Shown piece by piece: positions 1 to 6,157 of a stretch of 26,788 nt of DNA. The translations under genes were made by a program, and so were the position numbers. Position 1 is the first letter of the stretch, and each line of letters begins with the position of its first letter. The stretch is from Thauera aromatica_A. Its GTDB lineage: Bacteria > Pseudomonadota > Gammaproteobacteria > Burkholderiales > Rhodocyclaceae. A model generated the notes under the pieces. It did no database searches. It was not told where the DNA came from and saw nothing but the letters and a program-made list of their open reading frames with translations. The stretch covers positions 1 to 26,788 of the forward strand of contig NZ_JALLIK010000072.1 in NCBI RefSeq assembly GCF_023093595.1, in the 5' to 3' direction.

Positions 1-110
1 TCACCCTAAAAACCGCTACACTTATCCACAGTCGCCGTAATGACAGGCGGCTATCGTCCCTGGTCAGAATTCAAACGGAACACCTGGTCAGTATTGGACC
101 GGCGCCAACA
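1..110. mobile_element. Outer end of an IS21-family-like insertion sequence
   Basis: No coding sequence is visible here. The octamer CTGGTCAG occurs twice (60-67 and 84-91), followed by ATTGGACCGGCGCCAACA ending near 110. Repeated subterminal motifs of this sort next to a tip that reads TGTTGGCGCC on the complement are typical of IS21-family ends, where several transposase-binding repeats lie inside the terminal inverted repeat. The junction at about 110/111 falls inside a Cro-like reading frame on the complement, which fits an insertion. The istA/istB genes of this copy would lie to the left, outside the window. The family assignment is by motif style only. A single TTATCCACA at 22-30 lies inside this end and is not interpreted further. 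Confidence 0.55.
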
Positions 111-153
111 CACCCGCGTGCTTGAGGTCGAGGATGAGTGATTTCCAGTCCAT
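88..153 (-). pseudogene. Cro-like repressor, 5' remnant cut by an IS end
   Basis: On the complement an ATG at 153 opens a frame that reads MDWKSLILDLKHAG and then runs into the IS end, with a stop at 88-90. Starts of the form MDWK-x-LI-x-DL-x-x-x-G are common in small phage Cro-type helix-turn-helix proteins, where the next residues would begin the HTH. Here the frame leaves the family at about 111, exactly where the IS-like tip begins. The remnant lies a few bases downstream of a PR-like promoter and diverges from the repressor gene at 230, as cro diverges from cI in lambdoid phages. Only 14 native residues remain, so the call rests on position, motif and promoter together. Confidence 0.6.
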
Positions 154-163
154 GGTGAAGAAC

Positions 164-192
164 AGGCTATCGATTAATCGATATTCTGTCAA
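164..192 (-). promoter_or_regulatory. PR-like promoter of the cro remnant
   Basis: On the complement a perfect TTGACA -35 (192-187) is followed after 17 bp by TAGCCT (169-164); GATAGC with a 15-bp spacer is an alternative -10. The -35 overlaps the edge of operator OR2 and OR1 fills the spacer. The PL promoter near 4934 has the same arrangement. Transcription would start near 157, almost at the cro ATG (153). Confidence 0.6.
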
Positions 193-230
193 TCGACACA
201 TCGATTGCGATGAATATCAGAATGTCGATA
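168..230. promoter_or_regulatory. Triple repressor operator OR1-OR2-OR3
   Basis: Three dyads share the form [T/A]ATCGA-N4-TCGAT[A/T]. OR1 is TATCGA-TTAA-TCGATA (168-183, perfect). OR2 is AATCGA-CACA-TCGATT (191-206, perfect half-sites). OR3 is TATCAG-AATG-TCGATA (215-230, one half-site imperfect). Their centres are 23 and 24 bp apart, about two helical turns, as in lambdoid OR. OR1/OR2 cover the leftward PR-like promoter, and OR3 covers the likely -10 and the ATG of the repressor gene, which would give negative autoregulation. The same consensus recurs at 4897-4960. Confidence 0.78.
193..220 (+). promoter_or_regulatory. PRM-like promoter of the repressor
   Basis: TCGACA (193-198, one mismatch to the -35 consensus) lies 16 bp from TATCAG (215-220, four of six to the -10 consensus). 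The -35 is inside OR2 and the -10 inside OR3. The predicted start is about 3 nt before the ATG at 230. There is no Shine-Dalgarno sequence in front of that ATG, so a leaderless or nearly leaderless message, as from lambda PRM, is likely. Confidence 0.4.
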
Positions 231-676
231 TGGATACATTCGGCAGTCGGTTACGGTTAGCGAGAAGAAGGGCCAAGCTTTCGCAGGTCCAGCTTGCAAA
301 AATGGTTGGGATGTCCCAAGGAAACTTATCGGACATCGAGAATGACCATGTGCCGACGTCCACCTTCACGCCGAAACTTGCGGCTGCGGTTGACGTCCCG
401 GCAATCTGGCTATCCGATGGCAAGGGCCCCGATCCTTTTGCCTCGGCCCAAGGCGAGCCGCCCGACGCCGCCCCCACCGCACCACCGCTGCCAACCACCC
501 GTGGCCGCGCTCGCAGCCCGCTGCGAGCCACGGGCAATGGCGCCGCCGCGAAATCAGCGCTCGACGCCCTTGCCGCGGAGCTCGAAGCCCACCCGCCCGA
601 CGTCGAAACCGAACGCAGACTGGCGCAGGAACTCCAACTACAGGTGGAATGGTTGAAGGCCATCCGAGGGGAATAG
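230..676 (+). CDS. XRE-family phage repressor (CI-like, without a peptidase domain)
   Basis: This is the DNA-binding lysogeny repressor of the element (148 aa). Residues 1-60 form an XRE/Cro-CI helix-turn-helix: FGSRLRLARRRAKLSQVQLA, then MVGMSQGNLSDIEN as the recognition part. A Pro/Ala-rich linker follows, then a helical tail rich in Leu and Glu that may mediate oligomerisation. There is no S24/LexA-type peptidase domain, so RecA-stimulated self-cleavage is unlikely. An in-frame TTG at 122 would add 36 residues that run through the operators; the ATG at 230 is preferred because the HTH begins there and because operators normally precede the gene. Three operator dyads lie directly upstream, the cro remnant diverges from it, and the cargo genes 728-1554 follow in the same direction. 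Confidence 0.82.
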   Translation: MDTFGSRLRLARRRAKLSQVQLAKMVGMSQGNLSDIENDHVPTSTFTPKLAAAVDVPAIWLSDGKGPDPFASAQGEPPDAAPTAPPLPTTRGRARSPLRATGNGAAAKSALDALAAELEAHPPDVETERRLAQELQLQVEWLKAIRGE

Positions 677-727
677 CCCCCTGCGCATCGGGATCGCGAT
701 AGAATGCATGCATCCAGGAGGTGCACC

Positions 728-943
728 ATGCCGACCACTGACAATCACCCTGACAAGGCCGCCAAGACCAGTTCCCCGCTGCGCGGCAAGCTGGTGCGGA
801 TCATGACGCCCGAAGAGCGCAGCGCCGACATGAAGGAATTCGGCAAGGAGATCCGCAAGAGCAAAGCGTCGGCGGTTGCCTTTCTCCAGCGCGCCGGCAT
901 TCTCGACGAAACCGGCGAACTGGCCGAACCCTACCGCGCCTGA
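728..943 (+). CDS. Small antitoxin-like protein, first gene of a two-gene module
   Basis: This 71-aa charged protein is preceded by a strong ribosome binding site (AGGAGGTG at 718-725). Its stop overlaps the next start (TGATG at 941-945), so the two genes are translationally coupled. The C-terminal pattern FLQRAGILDETGELAEPYR resembles the tail of many small antitoxins that read 'FL-x-x-AGI-x-x-x-G-x-L-x-x-x-Y'. I recognise the pattern, not a named family. It lies 51 bp after the repressor stop in the same direction, the position of lambda rexA. A separate -10-like TAGAAT at 700-705 has no clear -35, so expression may come from the repressor promoter, from a weak local one, or both. The antitoxin role is inferred from size, order and coupling. 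Confidence 0.7.
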   Translation: MPTTDNHPDKAAKTSSPLRGKLVRIMTPEERSADMKEFGKEIRKSKASAVAFLQRAGILDETGELAEPYRA

Positions 944-1554
944 TGCGCCGCGTCTGGTCGACCTACGAATATCAGCCCAGCTTCATCCTGGGCTTTCATG
1001 GCTGCGACAAGGAAGTCGGCGAAGCCATCCTTCGCGGCGATGAAAAGCATCTCAAGTGGTCCGAAAAGAAGTACGACTGGCTGGGCAGCGGCATCTACTT
1101 CTGGGAAGGGAATCCGGCGCGGGCAATGGAATGGGCCGAGCACCGCAAGGCGGAGGAGAAAATTGCCACCCCTTTCGTAATCGGCGCGATCATCGACCTG
1201 CGCCACTGCCTTGATCTCTTCGATAGCGCCGGCCTGCGCGAAGTTCGAGACGCTCACGCAGAGCTTCTCAAGACCCTGGCGAAGGCGGGCGCAGCGCCGC
1301 CAAAAAACGTCGGAGACACGCCGGACAAGGCCGGCAGGCTGCTCGACTGCGCCGTCATGAACTACCTGCACGAGTACCGCAAGGAACGCGATGAAGGTAA
1401 CGAAGACGACGCCTTCGATTCCATCCGCGCCCCCTTCCTTGAGGGCGAGCCGGTGTATGCAGGCGCCGGCTTCCGCAGCGAGAACCATATCCAGCTTTGC
1501 GTGCGCAGCACGGACTGCATCAAGGGCTACTTCCGGCCAATTACCCTCACGTAG
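943..1554 (+). CDS. ADP-ribosyltransferase-like protein (candidate toxin)
   Basis: This 203-aa protein has the layout of an ART/PARP-like fold: F-H19-G20 near the N-terminus, then YDWLGSGIYFWE (residues 44-55) followed by an Ala/Trp-rich helix (ARAMEWAEHRKAEE), and a C-terminal strand segment SENHIQLCVR (179-188). The H-G and G-x-G-[IF]-Y-[FL] spacing matches the first two motifs of DUF3990-like and PARP-like transferases, where the His and Tyr hold NAD+. The third catalytic position is not certain from sequence. It is translationally coupled to the antitoxin-like gene before it, and its last 8 bases overlap the end of the convergent subtilase gene. Role as an NAD-using toxin or phage-exclusion effector is inference. 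It is not DarT, and the target is unknown. Confidence 0.6.
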   Translation: MRRVWSTYEYQPSFILGFHGCDKEVGEAILRGDEKHLKWSEKKYDWLGSGIYFWEGNPARAMEWAEHRKAEEKIATPFVIGAIIDLRHCLDLFDSAGLREVRDAHAELLKTLAKAGAAPPKNVGDTPDKAGRLLDCAVMNYLHEYRKERDEGNEDDAFDSIRAPFLEGEPVYAGAGFRSENHIQLCVRSTDCIKGYFRPITLT

Positions 1555-3712
1555 GCAGCACCACGCCTGCACGCAGCCGCACCGGTACCAGCACCGGGTA
1601 GCGCTGGCGCACGCGGTCGTAGAAGTCCGGCTCGGCGATCGCCGCCACGGTAACCACCAGCACGTAGGGCAAGGGTTCCAGTTTCGCCGCGCTGATGGGC
1701 AAGCCTTCGTCACGGGCGCGATAGACGAGTTCCAACATGGGGTCGTCAAGGGTGTCGGCGTTGAGCCCGATTTCCTTCGACAGCACCGTTTCCCACTTGT
1801 GGGCGTCGGCCCGCATCTCCTGCTCGCTCTGGCCGTAGAGCTTGGACTTGCTGAAGAACGACACCGTCTGCCCGCCGGGCGAACGGCGCAGGCGGGCCTC
1901 GATGCCGGCCCGTGTGTAGTTGATGGGGTGCGCCACATCGACGCCGGTGTGAAACACCAGCGTCGCGCGCACGCGAACACGGCCGAACACGTCGCCGCTC
2001 GGCCACGGCAGCGCCGCGCCGACCGGGCGGCCCGGCTCAAGCTGGCCTTCATACACCACCATGGCCTCGCGGTCGCCGCAGGTGACGAGGTCGAGCGGGT
2101 CGAGACTGAAACGCCCATGCCCGATTTCGGCCTGCGTGGCTTTGCTCGCGCGCTCGGTGGTGTGGATCAGCAGCGCGCGCGCGGTGGCAGGCGTCACTCC
2201 GTCGGCCAGCGCGGCCGCCCCGGCCGCCGCGCGCAGGACGAGCGGCGCGGCAAAGCTGCTGCCCTTGCACTGCGCCAGGCCGCCGCTGCGCAGGTTGTAG
2301 AGCGGCACTGCATCGCCCCAGGCAATCCCATCGGGCTTGACGAGCCCGGGTGAGCGACCCGGGCCGACGCAACTGTGCGAAGCCCGCGTCACGACCCCGC
2401 TCGGCGCTGCCGCCGAGCCGACGGCAACGCCGTTGACCATGTCGGCCGGCACCTGAATGCGGCTTTCCGGGTAGTCGAGTTCGCCGGAATTACCCGCCGC
2501 GACCACCGCCATGACGCGCCCGCTGGCCAGGCGCGGTTCAAGCGCGCTGGTCCACAGGTGCACGTCGTCGTCGTCGAGCGTCGCCGACGGCGCCAGGCTG
2601 ATGTTGACGAAACCGTGCTCGCCCCGGTCGAGTACTTCGCAGATGCGGCACACCGCATCGAACATTTCGGGGTCGCGCTCGTCGTGCGGCGTGGCCACAC
2701 GGTAGTGGTCGACGGGCGCATACACCTGCGGCAAGGCCACCTGCCCCGGCAACACCGGGCCGAACATGAACGCCGAAGTAACAGCCGCGCCGTGGTCCAG
2801 GTAGTCCACGCTGGTCTTCAGCGTATGGGGCCAGGTGTGTTCCTGCACCCCCGGCACGCCGACACCCAGCCCGCCATCGAACACCGCCACACGGAACGCG
2901 TCCGTAACTGGCGCCACGCTGTCGCGCGGCAGCGCCGTGGCGGCTTCCACCGCGCGCAGGCTGCCTTCGTGGCTGCGCAGCGTGGCCACCGAACGCAGCA
3001 CCCGCACATGCGAAAACTGCCCGAGCGTCCATACGCCTTCGGCCGCAACACGCACGGGCAGGAAGGTCAGCCCCTCGACACTGAGCGCCCGGTCCAGGTC
3101 GGCCTCGCCGTTGCACAGCCCGGCCCACTTTGCGAAGGCCTCGACAATGTCGCGATCGTCCTTGTTCGCGTGCAGTACCGCTTCGAGCAGCGCGGTGCCG
3201 TCCTTCAGGGGCCGAATCGAACGGATGCGGTCGGGGGCCGACATCATGGCGATGTCTTCGATGCGCGACAGGTCGCGCTGCACGCCGGCGGCGTCGGAAT
3301 CCATCAGCAGCTGGTCGAGAATCTCGAAGGCGGCAGCGGCGCCGGCCACCAGGAGTTCGGCGGTGAACATCGGTTCGTCGGGCTTGCGCTTACGCAAGCG
3401 GCAGCGCGGCGTGACCATGCGGCTGCGCGTGCCGAGCATACGCAGCCCGGCCGAGCGCAACACGCCGGCCGGAAAGTGAGACTTGGCCAGGTATTCCGGG
3501 TGCACCAGCACCCTGCCGGCCATTTCGCCGCGCGGCGCCGCAGCGGCGGGCACGCTCGCGGCCTGCCGGGCGAAGAGTTCGAGCTGCGGGTGAAGATGCG
3601 CACGTGCCTCGTCAATCGAGTACACCGCCGCCTTGGGCCGCGCGGCGGACGGCCACGAGGTCGGCCCCACGAGCGCCTGACCGTTGCCCAGCAGAAGGTT
3701 ATTCTTGGCCAT
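1547..3712 (-). CDS. ietS: Subtilisin-like serine protease, IetS-like
   Basis: This 721-aa S8-family protease has the full catalytic set: Asp279 in RVAVFDGG, His307 in LDHGAAV, oxyanion Asn408 in AAGNSGE and Ser486 in GSSFAAP (the usual form is GTSMAAP). About 270 residues of non-catalytic N-terminal sequence and about 220 C-terminal residues flank the peptidase core. There is no signal peptide, so it should act in the cytoplasm. Its ATG overlaps the end of the AAA ATPase gene by 14 bp, with GGAAGA just upstream, so the pair is coupled. A cytoplasmic subtilase joined to an AAA ATPase is the IetAS arrangement: a toxin-antitoxin that stabilises Agrobacterium Ti plasmids and whose homologues protect against phage. 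The symbol is by architecture; sequence identity could not be measured. Confidence 0.8.
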   Translation of the reverse strand: MAKNNLLLGNGQALVGPTSWPSAARPKAAVYSIDEARAHLHPQLELFARQAASVPAAAAPRGEMAGRVLVHPEYLAKSHFPAGVLRSAGLRMLGTRSRMVTPRCRLRKRKPDEPMFTAELLVAGAAAAFEILDQLLMDSDAAGVQRDLSRIEDIAMMSAPDRIRSIRPLKDGTALLEAVLHANKDDRDIVEAFAKWAGLCNGEADLDRALSVEGLTFLPVRVAAEGVWTLGQFSHVRVLRSVATLRSHEGSLRAVEAATALPRDSVAPVTDAFRVAVFDGGLGVGVPGVQEHTWPHTLKTSVDYLDHGAAVTSAFMFGPVLPGQVALPQVYAPVDHYRVATPHDERDPEMFDAVCRICEVLDRGEHGFVNISLAPSATLDDDDVHLWTSALEPRLASGRVMAVVAAGNSGELDYPESRIQVPADMVNGVAVGSAAAPSGVVTRASHSCVGPGRSPGLVKPDGIAWGDAVPLYNLRSGGLAQCKGSSFAAPLVLRAAAGAAALADGVTPATARALLIHTTERASKATQAEIGHGRFSLDPLDLVTCGDREAMVVYEGQLEPGRPVGAALPWPSGDVFGRVRVRATLVFHTGVDVAHPINYTRAGIEARLRRSPGGQTVSFFSKSKLYGQSEQEMRADAHKWETVLSKEIGLNADTLDDPMLELVYRARDEGLPISAAKLEPLPYVLVVTVAAIAEPDFYDRVRQRYPVLVPVRLRAGVVLPT

Positions 3713-4808
3713 TTTCTTCCCTCATGCGGCGCAGCACGCTCTGGACAGTGGGATGCGACACCCCCACCTCGCGCCCGATCTCGCGCGCGGACTTGCCCTC
3801 GCGATGCAGCGCCAGGATCTTCAAGTCGCGCGACATCTTTCCTTCCGGCATATTATGTCGATCGCGTGCAACAGCGCCAACCATTGCTTGCAGCAAGGGC
3901 GTGCCGCGAAGAAGCGATTCCTTGCGCGCCATGCGCAGCCAGCGCTCGACATGCGCGAACGAGGCCCCTTCGACGAGCCGCTGCGCGTAGTCAAGATCCC
4001 GTCCCGCCAGCCCGTGCCCGGCCAGAAAGCGTGCGGTCATCGCCGGCTCGGGCATGTCCATCGAGACCGCAAGGTCGAACCGGCGCCACACGGCGGGGTC
4101 GAGCAGGTCGGGGTGGTTGGTGGCGGCCACCAGCAAGGACTCGCCGCCCCAGCCATCGACCGCCTGTAGCAGCACATTGACCAGGCGCTTGAGTTCGCCG
4201 ACGTCGGAGTCGTCGTCCCTGCGCTTGGCGATAGCGTCGAATTCGTCGAGCAGCAGCACGCTGGGGGTTGCCATGGCGTGGTTGAGCGCCAGGCGCAGGT
4301 TCTGCCCCGTCTTGCCAAGAAAGCTGTTCATCACGGTGGCCAGATCGAGCGTGAAGAGCGGCACGTTCAACTCCATGGCGAGCCACGATGCGGCCAAGGT
4401 CTTGCCGACGCCCGGCGGGCCGGAAATCAGCACGCTGCGGGTGGGCGACAGCCCGGCTTCGCGCAGTTTTGCCGCGCCCTGCCATTCGGCAACCACGTGC
4501 GCGAGCGCATCGGCCACACCCGGCGCCCACACGGGCTGGACCGGCAGCACCACGGGCCACGTTTCGCGCAGCAGCTTGAGGCGGCTGTCGGCATCGACCG
4601 GGTTCGGCGCAAAGGCCGAGCGCAGCGCCGGGTTGCGGCCCAGCTCGGCAATGAGTGCGGCCACCATCTCGGGGTCGGCCTCGCCCAGCCGGCCCGCCAG
4701 CTTGCGCACGTGGCGGGCGAACGCGTCGGCGCCGCCATGCAGGCCGTCGCGAAACAGCGCGATCCATTCGGCCTTGCTCAGCAGCTTTCGGGGGAGTTTG
4801 TCGGACAC
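3699..4808 (-). CDS. ietA: AAA ATPase with C-terminal helix-turn-helix, IetA-like
   Basis: This 369-aa protein has one AAA+ module: Walker A GPPGVGKT (130-137), Walker B LLLDEFD (185-191), sensor-1 Asn231 in ATNH and an arginine-finger region WRRFD (241-245). Residues about 325-365 form an extra helix-turn-helix (LHREGKSAREIGREVGVSHP) of the resolvase/terminase type. The start is GTG at 4808 with GGAG 6 nt upstream. In the known IetAS pair the ATPase is the antitoxin or control partner of the protease. The added HTH suggests that this copy also binds DNA, perhaps its own promoter, where TTACCAA-type repeats cluster. The pair runs against both the repressor operon and the PL operon, so it is a self-contained transcription unit. 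Confidence 0.8.
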   Translation of the reverse strand: MSDKLPRKLLSKAEWIALFRDGLHGGADAFARHVRKLAGRLGEADPEMVAALIAELGRNPALRSAFAPNPVDADSRLKLLRETWPVVLPVQPVWAPGVADALAHVVAEWQGAAKLREAGLSPTRSVLISGPPGVGKTLAASWLAMELNVPLFTLDLATVMNSFLGKTGQNLRLALNHAMATPSVLLLDEFDAIAKRRDDDSDVGELKRLVNVLLQAVDGWGGESLLVAATNHPDLLDPAVWRRFDLAVSMDMPEPAMTARFLAGHGLAGRDLDYAQRLVEGASFAHVERWLRMARKESLLRGTPLLQAMVGAVARDRHNMPEGKMSRDLKILALHREGKSAREIGREVGVSHPTVQSVLRRMREENGQE

Positions 4809-4822
4809 GCGGGCTCCGCTGA

Positions 4823-4871
4823 GTGGTAAGTAACGCCGCGCAATTTACCAATTTTTTTGATGACTTACCAA
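4823..4871 (-). promoter_or_regulatory. Probable promoter and operator repeats of the ietAS-like operon
   Basis: TTACCAA occurs at 4845-4851 and 4865-4871, and its complement TGGTAA at 4824-4829, so the first and second form an inverted pair. On the complement TTGGTA (4871-4866), an 18-bp spacer and TAAATT (4847-4842) make a moderate promoter whose -10 and -35 both lie within the repeats. Binding there would repress the operon. The HTH of the ATPase is an obvious candidate; that link is inference. Confidence 0.45.
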
Positions 4872-4896
4872 CCAATTTTCCATTGAACGGACAAAC

Positions 4897-4962
4897 GGGC
4901 GAGCCATCGATCATCAAAATATCGGCTTACCGATTGACAATTAATATCGACGTATCGATACT
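4897..4962 (+). promoter_or_regulatory. PL-like promoter with operators OL1-OL3
   Basis: TTGACA (4934-4939), a 17-bp spacer and GATACT (4957-4962) form a strong rightward promoter. TATCGA-CGTA-TCGATA (4945-4960) matches OR1 and overlaps the -10. ATCGG-CTTA-CCGAT (4921-4934) is a variant dyad whose right edge overlaps the -35, as OR2 does at PR. A weak third site, GGGCGA-GCCA-TCGATC (4897-4912), falls at the expected spacing; the centres are 23 and 25 bp apart. It drives the early operon that starts at 4994, so the repressor at 230 should silence the integrase operon. Confidence 0.75.
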
Positions 4963-4993
4963 TCGCCACGTCAGCCACCCACAGGGAATCGCC

Positions 4994-5446
4994 ATGCAAA
5001 CGTCTGCACCCACCCCCATTTCCCGTATCCCGGGCCGCCCGACCATCGTCCTGCTCGCCCCCCAGGGCACTGGCAAGACGCTCTTCTCGGCCGCGCTGAC
5101 GACGCGCCTCAACTGCACCCACTGCCTGGACGACCGCGCCCTGAACGGCGCCCCCACGATCGAGGGCGCCGACATCCCGCATGACGGCGCCCTGGTGCTC
5201 GGGATCGAGGGCGGCGGCGGCGACCTCACGATCACCGTGCACACCCAGGCAGGGTTCGACGCCCTGCTGACCGCCCTGCGCATCCCGCTTGAGCACCGCC
5301 CGCCTTATGCAAAGCAGGCCGAACGCGGGCCGGGGCCGGATTTCGGGTGGGGCACGTCCCCCGCCGGCGAGGAGCGCCGCTGGCCTCCCCGTGCAGCGGT
5401 GTTCATCGGCACGACCAACGAGCCCCTTCAGCCGCCCCGCGATTGA
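4994..5446 (+). CDS. Small phage P-loop NTP-binding protein
   Basis: This is the first gene after PL (150 aa). Walker A is APQGTGKT (22-29), preceded by a hydrophobic strand (TIVLLA), then the region CLDDRALNG that in related phage proteins follows the first helix. No clear Walker B is visible and the C-terminal third is Pro/Gly/Arg-rich. Small P-loop proteins of this type sit in phage early regions; their role is not established. The ATG at 4994 is chosen because AGGGA lies just upstream and because earlier in-frame ATGs would run through PL. Its first 14 coding bases are the same as those of the gene at 5707. Its last 19 bases overlap the end of an opposing gene. Confidence 0.65.
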   Translation: MQTSAPTPISRIPGRPTIVLLAPQGTGKTLFSAALTTRLNCTHCLDDRALNGAPTIEGADIPHDGALVLGIEGGGGDLTITVHTQAGFDALLTALRIPLEHRPPYAKQAERGPGPDFGWGTSPAGEERRWPPRAAVFIGTTNEPLQPPRD

Positions 5447-5655
5447 TCGGTCATCACGTCGGTGAAGCCCTGGCACAGCCGCTCCATCACCTTGCGTTGC
5501 AGGGGCGGGATCTCGGGCGTCTCGTCGAGTGCCTCGCGCATCTGCGCAAGCGCCTTCCACACCACCTGCGGTGACTCGGACGCCAGCGCAATGACGAGGC
5601 AATTCACGAACGACAACAGCGCGTTGTGGTGATGCTCAAGCGTCTTGATGTCCAT
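5428..5655 (-). CDS. Small helical hypothetical protein on the opposite strand
   Basis: This 75-aa protein runs against the early operon. It begins MDIKTLEHHHNALLSFVN and is mostly amphipathic helix, with two cysteines and no transmembrane segment. The ATG at 5655 has GGAG 8 nt upstream; an in-frame GTG at 5664 overlaps that GGAG and is unlikely to be used. It converges on the P-loop gene with a 19-bp overlap and diverges from the coiled-coil gene at 5707. I do not recognise the family. An antisense gene inside an early operon may be active in the lysogen or serve as a cargo gene. The coding call is moderately secure because the frame is open, well composed and has its own ribosome binding site. 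Confidence 0.55.
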   Translation of the reverse strand: MDIKTLEHHHNALLSFVNCLVIALASESPQVVWKALAQMREALDETPEIPPLQRKVMERLCQGFTDVMTDQSRGG

Positions 5656-5706
5656 TCCGCTCACTCCATTGACATAGGAGCGGGCACTTTAGCACCGGAG
5701 CCCAGC

Positions 5707-6156
5707 ATGCAAACGTCTGCCCCGATCACCGCGCCAGACCGCACCGTCCAAAACCTGCGCCGCCGCCTCGAGCGCTGGGAACTCGACCACCTGCGCCGGC
5801 TCGCGGCCGAATTGCAGGAGCGGCTTGATCGCGCCCTGGACGAGGCCGAGCGCGCGAAGGAGGAGCGGGATCGCGCATGGGAGTCCGCCGCGTCGTGGCA
5901 GCGCCATGCCGAGAACCTGCAACAGGAGCTGTGGGAGGCGGGCGGCGGGATCGGCATCACGCAAGACGGCGACCTGCTCGTCGCCGGCCCCGCGAAAGCC
6001 GCTCCGCCGGCGGAGCGCGACGCGCTGCTGGCTTCGCTTGATGGCGTTCTGGAGATCGCGGACCAAGTTATCGAGCACGCAAAGCTGACGCGCGACGAAC
6101 AGCGTGCTTTTGCCAACGCCCGCGAGCTGCTCGCGCGAATCAAGAGCGAGTCCTGA
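5707..6156 (+). CDS. Coiled-coil phage accessory protein
   Basis: This 149-aa protein has a long coiled coil from about residue 15 to 80 (repeated LRRLAAELQERLDRALDEAE-type heptads rich in Arg, Glu, Leu and Ala), a short Gly-rich turn (GGGIGI) and a second helical region. The ATG at 5707 has GGAG at 5697-5700. It opens with the same MQTSAP as the gene at 4994. A TTGACA at 5669-5674 lies upstream without a good -10 at the proper distance. The family is unknown; similar coiled-coil proteins occur among the variable genes of phage early regions. It begins the compact run of coupled genes that ends with the integrase. Confidence 0.6.
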   Translation: MQTSAPITAPDRTVQNLRRRLERWELDHLRRLAAELQERLDRALDEAERAKEERDRAWESAASWQRHAENLQQELWEAGGGIGITQDGDLLVAGPAKAAPPAERDALLASLDGVLEIADQVIEHAKLTRDEQRAFANARELLARIKSES

Positions 6157-6157
6157 C

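Noticed and set aside
22..30. TTATCCACA, a consensus DnaA box
   Set aside because: It is a single copy within an IS end, with no cluster, AT-rich unwinding element or replication initiator gene nearby, so there is no support for an origin.
931..2118. 395-codon open frame on the complement
   Set aside because: It is a shadow running through the subtilase C-terminus and the antisense of the ART-like gene, with no domain and a low-complexity composition.
2375..4180. 601-codon open frame on the + strand
   Set aside because: It lies antisense to the subtilase and ATPase genes, whose catalytic motifs are intact. It is rich in Arg/His/Pro as GC-rich shadow frames are, and crosses the junction of two real genes.
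5669..5697. TTGACA at 5669-5674 as a promoter for the coiled-coil gene
   Set aside because: There is no acceptable -10 at 16-18 bp, and the strand is already served by PL.
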